Assembly (NCBI GenBank): GCA_002256595.1
Contig: NOLC01000223.1
Location: 1 to 5,038, forward strand
Source: Methanosaeta sp. NSP1
GTDB taxonomy: Archaea > Halobacteriota > Methanosarcinia > Methanotrichales > Methanotrichaceae
DNA length: 5,038 nucleotides
Direction: 5' to 3'
Below are positions 1 through 4,930 of the stretch, in pieces. The notes under the pieces were generated by a model. The model ran no database searches, was not told where the DNA came from, and worked only from the letters and a program-made list of their open reading frames with translations. Both the position numbers and the translations under genes were made by a program. Positions within the stretch are counted from its first letter, which is position 1. Each line of letters begins with the position of its first letter.

Positions 1-906
1 GGAGAGGACTTTGGATCCAGTCTGGGCGAAGATGGCGGTGACATCTTTGACTGTCCGATCGACACATGCCCCGCGGCTGATCAGCTCATCCTTTATCTCC
101 AGCAGCCGCGCCTGGCGCAATGCCTCGAGGCCCACCACCTTGTCCACCAGGTTCAGGGCCTGAACCCCCTTGATCTCCACCCGGGCTCCGCCTTTGATGG
201 AGACATTAACATCCTGGCGGATGGTGCCCAGGCCCCTCTTCACCCGGCCGGTGGAGCGCAGGATCATGCCCAGGTATGAGGCCACCTCTCTGGCGTGGGC
301 TGGCGAGACTATGTCCGGAGCGGTACCTATCTCCACCAGGGGAATTCCCAGCCGGTCCAGGGAGTAGACCAGGCTGTCCCCCCGATCCTCTATGATGCGG
401 GCCGCCTCCTCCTCCAGGCAGAGGATGCCTATCCCCACCCTTCCTGCCGAGGTCTCAATCCAGCCGTCTGCGCCTACGTAAGCAGTGCGCTGGAATCCGG
501 AGGTGTTGGAGCCGTCTATGACCATCTTACGCATGACCTCCATCTGGTCCACGACCTTGATGTTCAGAAGCCTGGCTATGACCAGAGAGATCTCCAGGGC
601 TTCGGGATTGACCTCAGCCGGCGGCTCCTCATCCGCCTCCACCAGACAGGTGCTGTCATAGGACTTGTAGAGGAACTTGCGCGATACCAGGACCTCCTCC
701 AGAGCGGCCCGGTCGATCTCGCCCAGCTCACTTCGCGAGGGGCGCAGATATCTGAAGAACTCAAAATTGGACTCCTCCACCTCCCGGTGCCGGGTGGGGC
801 AGCCGCAGAAGAGCTTGTGGGCGGTGTCCAGCTGCTGGTGAATCTCTATGCCGCAGATCAGGCCTAAAGCACGGTAATCAAGGCATGGTGGAGCTTCTTT
901 TGTCAT
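1..906 (-). CDS. gatE: Glu-tRNA(Gln) amidotransferase subunit E, 5' part
   Basis: This is the first 302 codons of GatE; the frame is open to the window edge, so the 3' part is missing (the family is usually a little over 600 residues). GatE works with the asparaginase-like GatD in the cytoplasm. GatDE amidates Glu-tRNA(Gln) to Gln-tRNA(Gln), and GatE is the kinase/amidotransferase and tRNA-binding half. What I see is the GatB/GatE cradle domain: [10 protein letters not shown] at residues 19-28, KLFCGCPT at 31-38, [16 protein letters not shown] at 126-141, [15 protein letters not shown] at 184-198 and [13 protein letters not shown] at 225-237. GatB lacks the AspRS-like insert of GatE, which would lie beyond the window. 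I call GatE rather than GatB from the IRQDVNVSI form and the archaeal context. The start is ATG at 906-904, with AAAGGT (918-913) 7 bases upstream; this site overlaps the last codons of the histone gene, so the two are probably translationally coupled. Confidence 0.95.
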   Translation of the reverse strand, partial: MTKEAPPCLDYRALGLICGIEIHQQLDTAHKLFCGCPTRHREVEESNFEFFRYLRPSRSELGEIDRAALEEVLVSRKFLYKSYDSTCLVEADEEPPAEVNPEALEISLVIARLLNIKVVDQMEVMRKMVIDGSNTSGFQRTAYVGADGWIETSAGRVGIGILCLEEEAARIIEDRGDSLVYSLDRLGIPLVEIGTAPDIVSPAHAREVASYLGMILRSTGRVKRGLGTIRQDVNVSIKGGARVEIKGVQALNLVDKVVGLEALRQARLLEIKDELISRGACVDRTVKDVTAIFAQTGSKVLS

Positions 907-910
907 CGGA

Positions 911-1141
911 TTACCTTTCAGTGAATGCCGGTGGTTTAACTCTTTTGACTGCCTCCCGGATGTCCTCGGATTTGACCGTCTTTCTCTTGGCATGACGGGC
1001 CCAGCCCGCTGCCTCGCGGGCCACCTCCAGGCCGTAGCTCTCCAAAATCTCTGCCAGCGCATCCCTCGCGCCTTCGCTCACTCTATCGGCCCCTGCCTCT
1101 CGAATGAGCCTGCTCACTGGGGCAACAGGAAGTATGGGCAT
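911..1141 (-). CDS. Archaeal histone (HMf-type)
   Basis: This is a 76-residue single histone fold that would dimerise and wrap DNA in the nucleoid. Visible landmarks are [18 protein letters not shown] (residues 5-22: helix 1, the DNA-contacting arginine R11 and the R20-V21-S22 loop), the long central helix at about 24-51, and [13 protein letters not shown] (53-65: loop 2, the R53/D60 pair and helix 3). A short tail, PPAFTER, follows helix 3. A GTG at 1153 would add four residues. I prefer ATG 1141-1139 because GAGGTGG (1156-1150) lies 8 bases upstream and the GTG would be inside that site; the shorter form also matches the usual family N-terminus. Compared with HMfB from memory, tryptophan (W47) occupies the position of Leu46 at the dimer-dimer interface, and K52 replaces a glycine. 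It is the first gene of an operon with gatE, four bases downstream. Confidence 0.93.
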   Translation of the reverse strand: MPILPVAPVSRLIREAGADRVSEGARDALAEILESYGLEVAREAAGWARHAKRKTVKSEDIREAVKRVKPPAFTER

Positions 1142-1149
1142 TTCTATAT

Positions 1150-1156
1150 CCACCTC
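1150..1156 (-). promoter_or_regulatory. Ribosome binding site deciding the histone start
   Basis: GAGGTGG on the minus strand sits 8 bases before ATG 1141-1139. It contains the competing in-frame GTG at 1153, so the upstream start is unlikely to be used. Confidence 0.75.
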
Positions 1157-1161
1157 ATAAA

Positions 1162-1200
1162 TCCGGATTTTGCAGCCGGAAAAGGCTATTTTCCAGCCTT
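1162..1200 (-). promoter_or_regulatory. Two adjacent hairpins in the histone leader
   Basis: Two perfect inverted repeats lie side by side. One is 1182-1200 (6-bp stem AAGGCT/AGCCTT, 7-base loop). The other is 1162-1180 (5-bp stem TCCGG/CCGGA, 9-base loop). On the transcribed minus strand the two units share GGCTGGAAAAT / GGCTGCAAAAT (10 of 11 identical) at a 21-base period. The second ends six bases before the ribosome binding site. If the TATA box near 1250 is used, both are inside the 5' leader. A leader control element is inference; the stems are short and could be chance. Confidence 0.4.
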
Positions 1201-1245
1201 CTGATGCTGCAAGCCCGGAATGTGTGTTAATATCTCATTTACCAC

Positions 1246-1256
1246 TTATATAATTC
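1246..1256 (-). promoter_or_regulatory. Promoter of the histone-gatE operon
   Basis: The minus strand reads GGAATTATATAAG here. TTATATAA is close to the archaeal TATA consensus, with a purine-rich stretch (GAAGGAA) just upstream as a possible BRE. Initiation about 25 bases downstream, near 1223, would give a leader of roughly 80 bases before the histone ATG. The core is palindromic, so direction is taken from the gene order. Confidence 0.6.
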
Positions 1257-1362
1257 CTTCTATGCGAAATTCAGACTTATTTCTTACGAAAATATCCTTT
1301 TGACTTGATCTGAGAATTCTCTCCAGGCAATGTCTGAGCATCATCACTAAATCCAAAATTAA

Positions 1363-1379
1363 GAACATAATAAATGTTC
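1363..1379. repeat. Small perfect inverted repeat, possible operator
   Basis: GAACAT, AATAA, ATGTTC: 6-bp arms with a 5-base spacer. It lies midway between the two divergent start regions, about 110 bp from each TATA-like element's gene side. The form suits a dimeric helix-turn-helix regulator, but there is no second copy in the window to support a binding site. Confidence 0.3.
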
Positions 1380-1423
1380 GATCAAAAAATCATTCCCATT
1401 CAATGGAAATCAGATCCCCTGAC

Positions 1424-1439
1424 GGGAAATGTTAATTAG
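1424..1439 (+). promoter_or_regulatory. Candidate promoter for the cysteine-rich gene
   Basis: GGGAAATG followed by TTAATTAG resembles a BRE plus a TATA box, and parallels the GGGAAAC-TTTAATAT arrangement before transcription factor S in this window. Initiation near 1461 would give a leader of about 16 bases containing GAGGAG (1465-1470), 6 bases from ATG 1477. The TATA match is imperfect. Confidence 0.4.
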
Positions 1440-1476
1440 GTTGTCGGGATAAAAAGCAGAGCATGAGGAGTGGACT

Positions 1477-1812
1477 ATGAGCGAGCATCTCTGTAAAGCA
1501 ATCATATTTAGGGATCTGGAAGACGTCTACGGTCCATGCGGCTGCGGCATGAACCTGGCCACTCTGCCCATACTCCTTCCCAGGGACTGGGTTACTCTGG
1601 AGCGGCCGGCCCAGGCTGAACAGGATGATTTCGGCAAGGGCTTTGATTTCAGGCGCACCTCCGGGTTCACCTGCAACCAGGTCTTCGAGCATGAGATGGG
1701 GAGAGAGGAGTACCTGGCCAACTTCTCCTGCTGCTCCGAGTGCGCGGAGAAGGCTGTAGCTTGCGGTTATGCCGTCTGGTCTGAAAAGTCATATCCCAGA
1801 TCTCTGCGCTGA
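1477..1812 (+). CDS. Cysteine-rich protein of unknown function
   Basis: I do not recognise this 111-residue protein. It has eight cysteines: C6, C21 and C23 (a CGCG motif at 21-24), C66, C85, C86 and C89 (CCSEC at 85-89) and C96. There is no signal peptide or membrane segment, so it is probably cytoplasmic. The cysteine clusters could bind zinc or an Fe-S cluster, or form disulfides; the sequence does not decide. GAGGAG lies 6 bases before the ATG, and codon use resembles the neighbours, which supports a real gene over the antisense frame opposite. A glutaredoxin-like gene follows after 17 bases on the same strand, so the two are probably cotranscribed. A thiol-redox partnership is my inference from that context. 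Confidence 0.75.
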   Translation: MSEHLCKAIIFRDLEDVYGPCGCGMNLATLPILLPRDWVTLERPAQAEQDDFGKGFDFRRTSGFTCNQVFEHEMGREEYLANFSCCSECAEKAVACGYAVWSEKSYPRSLR

Positions 1813-1829
1813 AATGGGAGGAATGCTTT

Positions 1830-2078
1830 GTGAATCTAACTGTTTATTCCACTTCCGCCTGCCCCAGATGCGAGCAGCTAAAAGCGGCGCTTAAAAAGGC
1901 CGGGCTTAATTATGAAAATCAGGATATGAGCACTCCTGAGGCCCTCACGGAGCTGAGGGTCAATGGGGTGTTCACCCTCATGGCCCCGGTGCTTCAGGCC
2001 GATGACAGCTTCTACACCGTGGAGGAGCTCTTCGAGGGAGAGCTTCTCCGGGATCTCTCCAGCATCCTAAAAACCTAG
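1830..2078 (+). CDS. Glutaredoxin-like (NrdH-type) thiol-disulfide oxidoreductase
   Basis: This 82-residue protein has a thioredoxin fold of glutaredoxin/NrdH size. The N-terminal strand LTVYSTSAC leads into the redox motif C11-P-R-C14 at the start of helix 1. M51-A52-P53-V54 supplies the cis-proline that faces the active site in this fold. The usual glutathione-binding TVP and GG signatures are not clearly present, so it more likely serves a protein reductant than glutathione, which methanogens generally lack. Its target is unknown; ribonucleotide reductase is one known client of NrdH-like proteins, but no such gene is in the window. The start is GTG at 1830, with GGGAGG (1816-1821) 8 bases upstream; the ATG at 1823 is out of frame. 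It is the second gene after the cysteine-rich protein, and its TAG overlaps the stop of the converging gene. Confidence 0.88.
   Translation: MNLTVYSTSACPRCEQLKAALKKAGLNYENQDMSTPEALTELRVNGVFTLMAPVLQADDSFYTVEELFEGELLRDLSSILKT
2069..2073 (-). terminator. Possible oligo-T terminator of the ACT-domain gene
   Basis: The minus strand has five consecutive T residues directly after the stop codon of the ACT-domain gene. Short T-runs can end archaeal transcripts. This one lies inside the last codons of the converging glutaredoxin gene, and no comparable run exists for the plus strand. Confidence 0.35.
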
Positions 2079-2740
2079 AACTCCCTGCCCCGCACCCGGC
2101 CTATATCGAAGACTGCGGTGGAGGCTATATGCATCACGGCGAAGGTGCCGGCCTGGATGGGATCGGTGACCACCAGGTCTGCCTGGGCGGGCAGAGATCC
2201 GGCCATCTTCAGGGCTATGACCGGTATTCCCTCCTCCTGAAGCTTTTTCACCTCCCGGGTGATCCTGCCTCCCATGAGCGCCCCGGCCAGGACCAGAATG
2301 GAGGCGCGGGGCAGGCGGGCCACGGCGCTAACGGCATCGGCAATGGCTTCTTCGCCAACCAGGGGTATGGTATCGACGCTGATTCTCTCTCCCCGCAAGT
2401 TATGCCTGTCCGCCTCGCTCACCGCTCCCACTGCCACCTGAGCCACCTGGGCCCCTCCGCCGATGATGATAACCCTGGCGCCGTATATCTTCCCAAAGGT
2501 CTCATGAATGGACACCTCGATTATGGCCGGGAAGGCCTCCAGCTCCTCTACCATGGGTGGGATATCTTCCGCCACGCAGTCTATCTCCATGTAAAGCGAG
2601 GCTCTGCCCTGGTTCATTCCCCTTTCCAGCAAGAACTGCTGGGTATATACGATGTTGCCGCCCCATTTGGCCACCGCACCGGCGATGTCGCGCAGCATCC
2701 CCGGCCGGTCCTGGCATATGACATTGATGGCTATGCTCAT
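2075..2740 (-). CDS. ACT-domain protein with conserved methanogen C-terminal domain (DUF5612-like)
   Basis: This 221-residue protein has two parts. Residues 3-78 form an ACT domain, a ligand-binding fold common in amino-acid regulation: INVICQDRPGMLRDIAGAVA (5-24) carries the DRPG loop and first helix, followed by GGNIVYTQQF. Residues 88-221 form an alpha/beta domain with VIIIGGGAQVAQVAVGAV (90-107), a hydrophobic strand ILVLAGALMGG and a C-terminal TDPIQAGTF segment. I recall this pairing as the uncharacterised DUF5612 family of methanogens; the name is from memory. Likely role: sensing a small ligand, identity unknown. A TTG at 2752 would add four residues. I choose ATG 2740-2738 because GAGG (2750-2747) lies 6 bases upstream and would be destroyed as a site if TTG were the start. 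It is divergent from transcription factor S with 67 bp between starts. Confidence 0.82.
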   Translation of the reverse strand: MSIAINVICQDRPGMLRDIAGAVAKWGGNIVYTQQFLLERGMNQGRASLYMEIDCVAEDIPPMVEELEAFPAIIEVSIHETFGKIYGARVIIIGGGAQVAQVAVGAVSEADRHNLRGERISVDTIPLVGEEAIADAVSAVARLPRASILVLAGALMGGRITREVKKLQEEGIPVIALKMAGSLPAQADLVVTDPIQAGTFAVMHIASTAVFDIGRVRGREF

Positions 2741-2741
2741 A

Positions 2742-2759
2742 TCCTGCCTCAATGCAGGA
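2742..2759. repeat. Inverted repeat at the ACT-domain gene start
   Basis: TCCTGC, CTCAAT, GCAGGA: perfect 6-bp arms with a 6-base spacer, ending one base before ATG 2740. In the minus-strand RNA the ribosome binding site GAGG sits in the loop and the 3' arm. It could be an operator covering the expected start of transcription, or a hairpin affecting translation. Confidence 0.4.
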
Positions 2760-2769
2760 CAAGGCGCCT

Positions 2770-2784
2770 GGGAAACTTTAATAT
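2770..2784. promoter_or_regulatory. Shared divergent promoter (TATA/BRE) for tfs and the ACT-domain gene
   Basis: On the plus strand GGGAAAC precedes TTTAATAT (2777-2784), a good BRE-TATA pair. Its first T is 31 bases before ATG 2808, the spacing expected for a leaderless transcript. Read on the minus strand, ATATTAAA is also TATA-like and would place initiation near 2753, giving a leader of about 13 bases with the GAGG site. No other AT-rich element exists in the 67-bp gap. Confidence 0.6.
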
Positions 2785-2807
2785 GACGAGTGAGTAACCT
2801 TCATCAG

Positions 2808-3119
2808 ATGGAATTTTGTCCCGAGTGCAAGAGCATGATGATGCCCAAAGGCGGCATGATGGTCTGCAGAAAGTGCGGCCAGAAGATGCCCAAGGCTGCG
2901 GCAGGTGAGTCCATGGTCAGCAAGACGGAGCAGCTCGAACGGGTGGTGCCTGTGCTGGAGCAGGAGTCGGCGGGTCTTCCCACCACTAATGCCCGGTGCC
3001 CCGATTGCGGCCATAATATTGCATACTGGTGGCTCCGCCAGCTGCGGAGCGCAGATGAGAGCGAGGTTCGATTCTTCCGCTGCACCAAATGCAGCCGGAC
3101 CTGGCGGGAGTACGATTAA
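2808..3119 (+). CDS. tfs: Transcription factor S (TFIIS-like RNA cleavage factor)
   Basis: This is a complete TFS of 103 residues, the normal family size. It rescues backtracked archaeal RNA polymerase by stimulating transcript cleavage at the active site. The N-terminal zinc ribbon has C4-x2-C7 and C20-x2-C23. A linker at about 28-60 joins it to the C-terminal zinc ribbon with C64-x2-C67 and C92-x2-C95. The catalytic hairpin is intact: RSADE at 80-84 carries the D83-E84 pair that reaches the polymerase active site, followed by FFRC. A GTG at 2790 would add MSNLHQ. I prefer ATG 2808 because MEFCPEC matches the usual family start and the TATA box 31 bases upstream predicts initiation at or very near this ATG. 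The pcn gene follows on the same strand after 78 bases. Confidence 0.94.
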   Translation: MEFCPECKSMMMPKGGMMVCRKCGQKMPKAAAGESMVSKTEQLERVVPVLEQESAGLPTTNARCPDCGHNIAYWWLRQLRSADESEVRFFRCTKCSRTWREYD

Positions 3120-3129
3120 GCCTCCTGGC

Positions 3130-3157
3130 CCTGGCATCAGCTACCTGGCATAAGCTA
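3130..3157 (+). repeat. Tandem 14-bp direct repeat upstream of the pcn TATA box
   Basis: CCTGGCATCAGCTA (3130-3143) is followed directly by CCTGGCATAAGCTA (3144-3157), with 13 of 14 bases identical. A partial third unit, CCTGGC, lies at 3124-3129. The second copy runs into the AT-rich TATA region. The position suits a regulator binding just upstream of, or overlapping, the BRE/TATA element. Confidence 0.6.
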
Positions 3158-3170
3158 TATTAAATATTAA
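3156..3170 (+). promoter_or_regulatory. pcn promoter with duplicated TATA element
   Basis: This run of A and T contains two adjacent copies of ATATTAA (3157-3163 and 3164-3170), giving two overlapping candidate TATA boxes 7 bp apart. Initiation 25 bases downstream would fall at about 3184-3190, so the ATG at 3171 would be outside the transcript and the pcn leader would be only about 8-14 bases. Confidence 0.55.
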
Positions 3171-3181
3171 ATGGCAACTTT

Positions 3182-3190
3182 GGGAGAGGA
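3182..3190 (+). promoter_or_regulatory. Ribosome binding site deciding the pcn start
   Basis: GGGAGAGGA ends 7 bases before ATG 3198-3200. It would lie inside the coding region if the upstream ATG at 3171 were used, which argues for the downstream start. Confidence 0.7.
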
Positions 3191-3197
3191 TTTAGTG

Positions 3198-3932
3198 ATG
3201 TTCAAGGCTGTAATCAATGCGGAAACTCTGCGCGATGCAATAGATTCTGTCTCTTCTCTGGTGGACGAGGTCAAGTTCTCCATATCGGAGGGCGGCCTGG
3301 AGCTCAAAGCCGTGGACCCTGCCAATGTGGCCATGGTCTCCCTCAAGATCGGAAATGAGGCCTTTGAATACTTTAAAGCCACAGCCTCGGAGATAGGCAT
3401 AGACCTGGTGCGGCTGGGCGATGTCTTGAGCATGGCTGATAAGGGTGAGAATGTTCAACTGGAGCTGGATGAGGAGAGCCACAAGCTGAAGATCGGAGTG
3501 GGCTCTCTTTCTTACACCTTGAGCCTGATCGATCCCACTGCCATCCGCAAGGAGCCGCGCATACCCGAGCTGGACCTGCCCGCCCATGTCACCCTGCCGG
3601 GCTCAGAGCTGCGCCGGGCGGTGAAAGCGGCGGAGAAGGTCAGCGATCATGTCATCCTCGGCGTATCCGATGAGGGATTCTATATGGAGGCCAAAGGGGA
3701 TATCGACTCCCTCAAGCTCAAGATCCCCAGCACCGAGCTATTGGGCATGAAGCCGGGCGAGGCCAGGAGCCTGTTCTCATTGGATTACCTGGAGGATATG
3801 TCCAAGTCCATAAGCAAGGCCGGCGAGGTAACCCTGGAGATGGGCATAGACTATCCCCTGCGGGTCCACTTCAAGCTCGGCCAGTCGGTGGAGATAAATT
3901 ACCTCCTGGCTCCCAGAATCGAGCAGGAATGA
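3198..3932 (+). CDS. pcn: DNA polymerase sliding clamp (PCNA)
   Basis: This 244-residue protein has the usual archaeal PCNA length. It forms a trimeric ring on DNA that tethers polymerases, FEN1, ligase and other partners. Visible landmarks are MFKAVINAETLRDAI at the N-terminus, the hallmark AVDPANVAMV at 38-47, an interdomain connecting loop near 117-128 (RKEPRIPELDLP), where client PIP motifs bind, and the C-terminal YLLAPRIE (235-242). The frame extends nine codons upstream to an ATG at 3171. I reject that start because the family begins at MFKAV, the ribosome binding site lies between the two starts, and the upstream ATG abuts the TATA element. The final ATGA overlaps the primase gene start, indicating cotranscription and probable translational coupling. 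It can also be reached by read-through from tfs. Confidence 0.97.
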   Translation: MFKAVINAETLRDAIDSVSSLVDEVKFSISEGGLELKAVDPANVAMVSLKIGNEAFEYFKATASEIGIDLVRLGDVLSMADKGENVQLELDEESHKLKIGVGSLSYTLSLIDPTAIRKEPRIPELDLPAHVTLPGSELRRAVKAAEKVSDHVILGVSDEGFYMEAKGDIDSLKLKIPSTELLGMKPGEARSLFSLDYLEDMSKSISKAGEVTLEMGIDYPLRVHFKLGQSVEINYLLAPRIEQE

Positions 3933-4930
3933 GGATATCAGATTACCCTTTTACTGAAGATGCGGCCGGTGCGGTGAGGGAGGCAGGATACTCTCTAGAA
4001 AGCCTTCTCACTAGGGCCTCATTCAAGGCGGTCCGCAGCCGGGCCATGAGGCGTGTGGCCGGAGCCCTGCAAGGCGCCATTCCCGAGAGCTGCCCCCAGA
4101 GCCAGGCGGAGCATCTTTCTGAGCTTTTATCCTATCCGCTGGCCAGGGTCATGGTCTCCTGTCTGGGAGACGAGATACTGCTGCGCCGCTATGCTCTGGC
4201 CGAGGCCAAGCTGGCCTTCCGCCGCATGCAGGAAGAGAAGGATGGCCTGAAGGCTCTGGCCGAGGATCTGGGGCTGCATCCCCAGGGGCCGGGGCCCTAT
4301 AAAATCCATTTCTCCGAATATATCCGGGCGGCGCACGGCATGAAGAGCCCCAAGTGGAAGCTTACCAACCGCGATCTTTCTCAGGGCTACCTCACGGTCA
4401 CCGAGGAGGAGACCAAGAGGCTGATGGAGGAGGCGGCCAGGGTGAGGGTTCTGAAGGGTCTGCCCCTGCCGGTGGATGAGAGGATCTGCGCCTCTTTAGA
4501 GGAGTATCTGCAGCCCCTTCGGGAGCAGCTCGAGGCCCTGAAGGCCAGGGAGAGGGTGGACCTGGGAGCAGTGGAAGAGGGGGCTTTTCCCCCCTGCATC
4601 AAGAAAATGCTCTCCGATGTGGCCCGAGGGGTCAACCTGGCCCACAGCGCAAGGTTTGCACTGGTGAGCTTTCTTTTGCATATCAATATGACTGCGGATG
4701 AGGTGATATCTATTTTCAACACCAGCCCGGACTTCGACTCGGAGAGGACCCGCTACCAGGTGGAGCATATCGCCGGGTCCTCGGGCACCCGATACAAGCC
4801 GCCGGCATGCAGCACCATGGCCACCTACGGCAACTGTCCCGGTCAGGATGAGCTGTGCCGGAGGATCAGCCATCCCCTCAGCTACTACCAGCGCCGTCTG
4901 GATACCTCTACACCTCTCCCGGCCCAGTGA
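3929..4930 (+). CDS. priL: DNA primase large subunit PriL (Fe-S)
   Basis: This 333-residue protein is the regulatory large subunit that partners the catalytic PriS in making replication primers. Residues 1 to about 200 form the helical N-terminal domain. The C-terminal domain carries the four cysteines expected to ligate a [4Fe-4S] cluster: C223 (in FPPCIKKML), C294 (in YKPPACSTM), C303 (in YGNCPG) and C310 (in ELCRRISHPLSYY). Between them are NLAHSARFALVSFL (236-249) and DFDSERTRYQVEHIAG (268-283), strongly conserved in PriL. No ligand is missing. The ATG overlaps the pcn stop as ATGA, so clamp and primase are produced together. priS is not in the window. The last 23 bases overlap the 3' end of a gene on the opposite strand, and no T-rich terminator is visible. 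Confidence 0.95.
   Translation: MRISDYPFTEDAAGAVREAGYSLESLLTRASFKAVRSRAMRRVAGALQGAIPESCPQSQAEHLSELLSYPLARVMVSCLGDEILLRRYALAEAKLAFRRMQEEKDGLKALAEDLGLHPQGPGPYKIHFSEYIRAAHGMKSPKWKLTNRDLSQGYLTVTEEETKRLMEEAARVRVLKGLPLPVDERICASLEEYLQPLREQLEALKARERVDLGAVEEGAFPPCIKKMLSDVARGVNLAHSARFALVSFLLHINMTADEVISIFNTSPDFDSERTRYQVEHIAGSSGTRYKPPACSTMATYGNCPGQDELCRRISHPLSYYQRRLDTSTPLPAQ

Larger units (their letters stand above)
1159..1476. other. AT-rich intergenic region between divergent operons
   Basis: I find no convincing gene in this stretch. It is markedly richer in A and T than the flanking genes. It holds the histone leader with its two hairpins and the histone TATA box near 1250. It also holds a 17-base inverted repeat at 1363-1379 and a candidate plus-strand promoter at 1424-1439. 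I see no tRNA, terminator hairpin with T-run or mobile-element end. The stretch 1260-1360 has no structure I can name. Confidence 0.7.

Noticed and set aside
295..867. A 190-codon plus-strand open frame
   Set aside because: It lies antisense to gatE, whose minus-strand product matches the family throughout. The length is explained by the high GC content.
1144..1158. A four-codon minus-strand mini-frame ending two bases before the histone ATG
   Set aside because: It has no ribosome binding site of its own and coincides with the histone GAGGTGG site; probably chance.
1432..1692. An 86-codon minus-strand open frame opposite the cysteine-rich gene
   Set aside because: It has no convincing ribosome binding site, while the plus-strand frame has GAGGAG well placed and a cotranscribed neighbour.
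2129..2797. A 222-codon plus-strand open frame
   Set aside because: It is antisense to the ACT-domain gene, has no recognisable domain and ends across the divergent promoter.
3171..3197. A nine-codon N-terminal extension of PCNA
   Set aside because: It abuts the TATA element and contains the ribosome binding site of the canonical start, so it is probably not transcribed in full.
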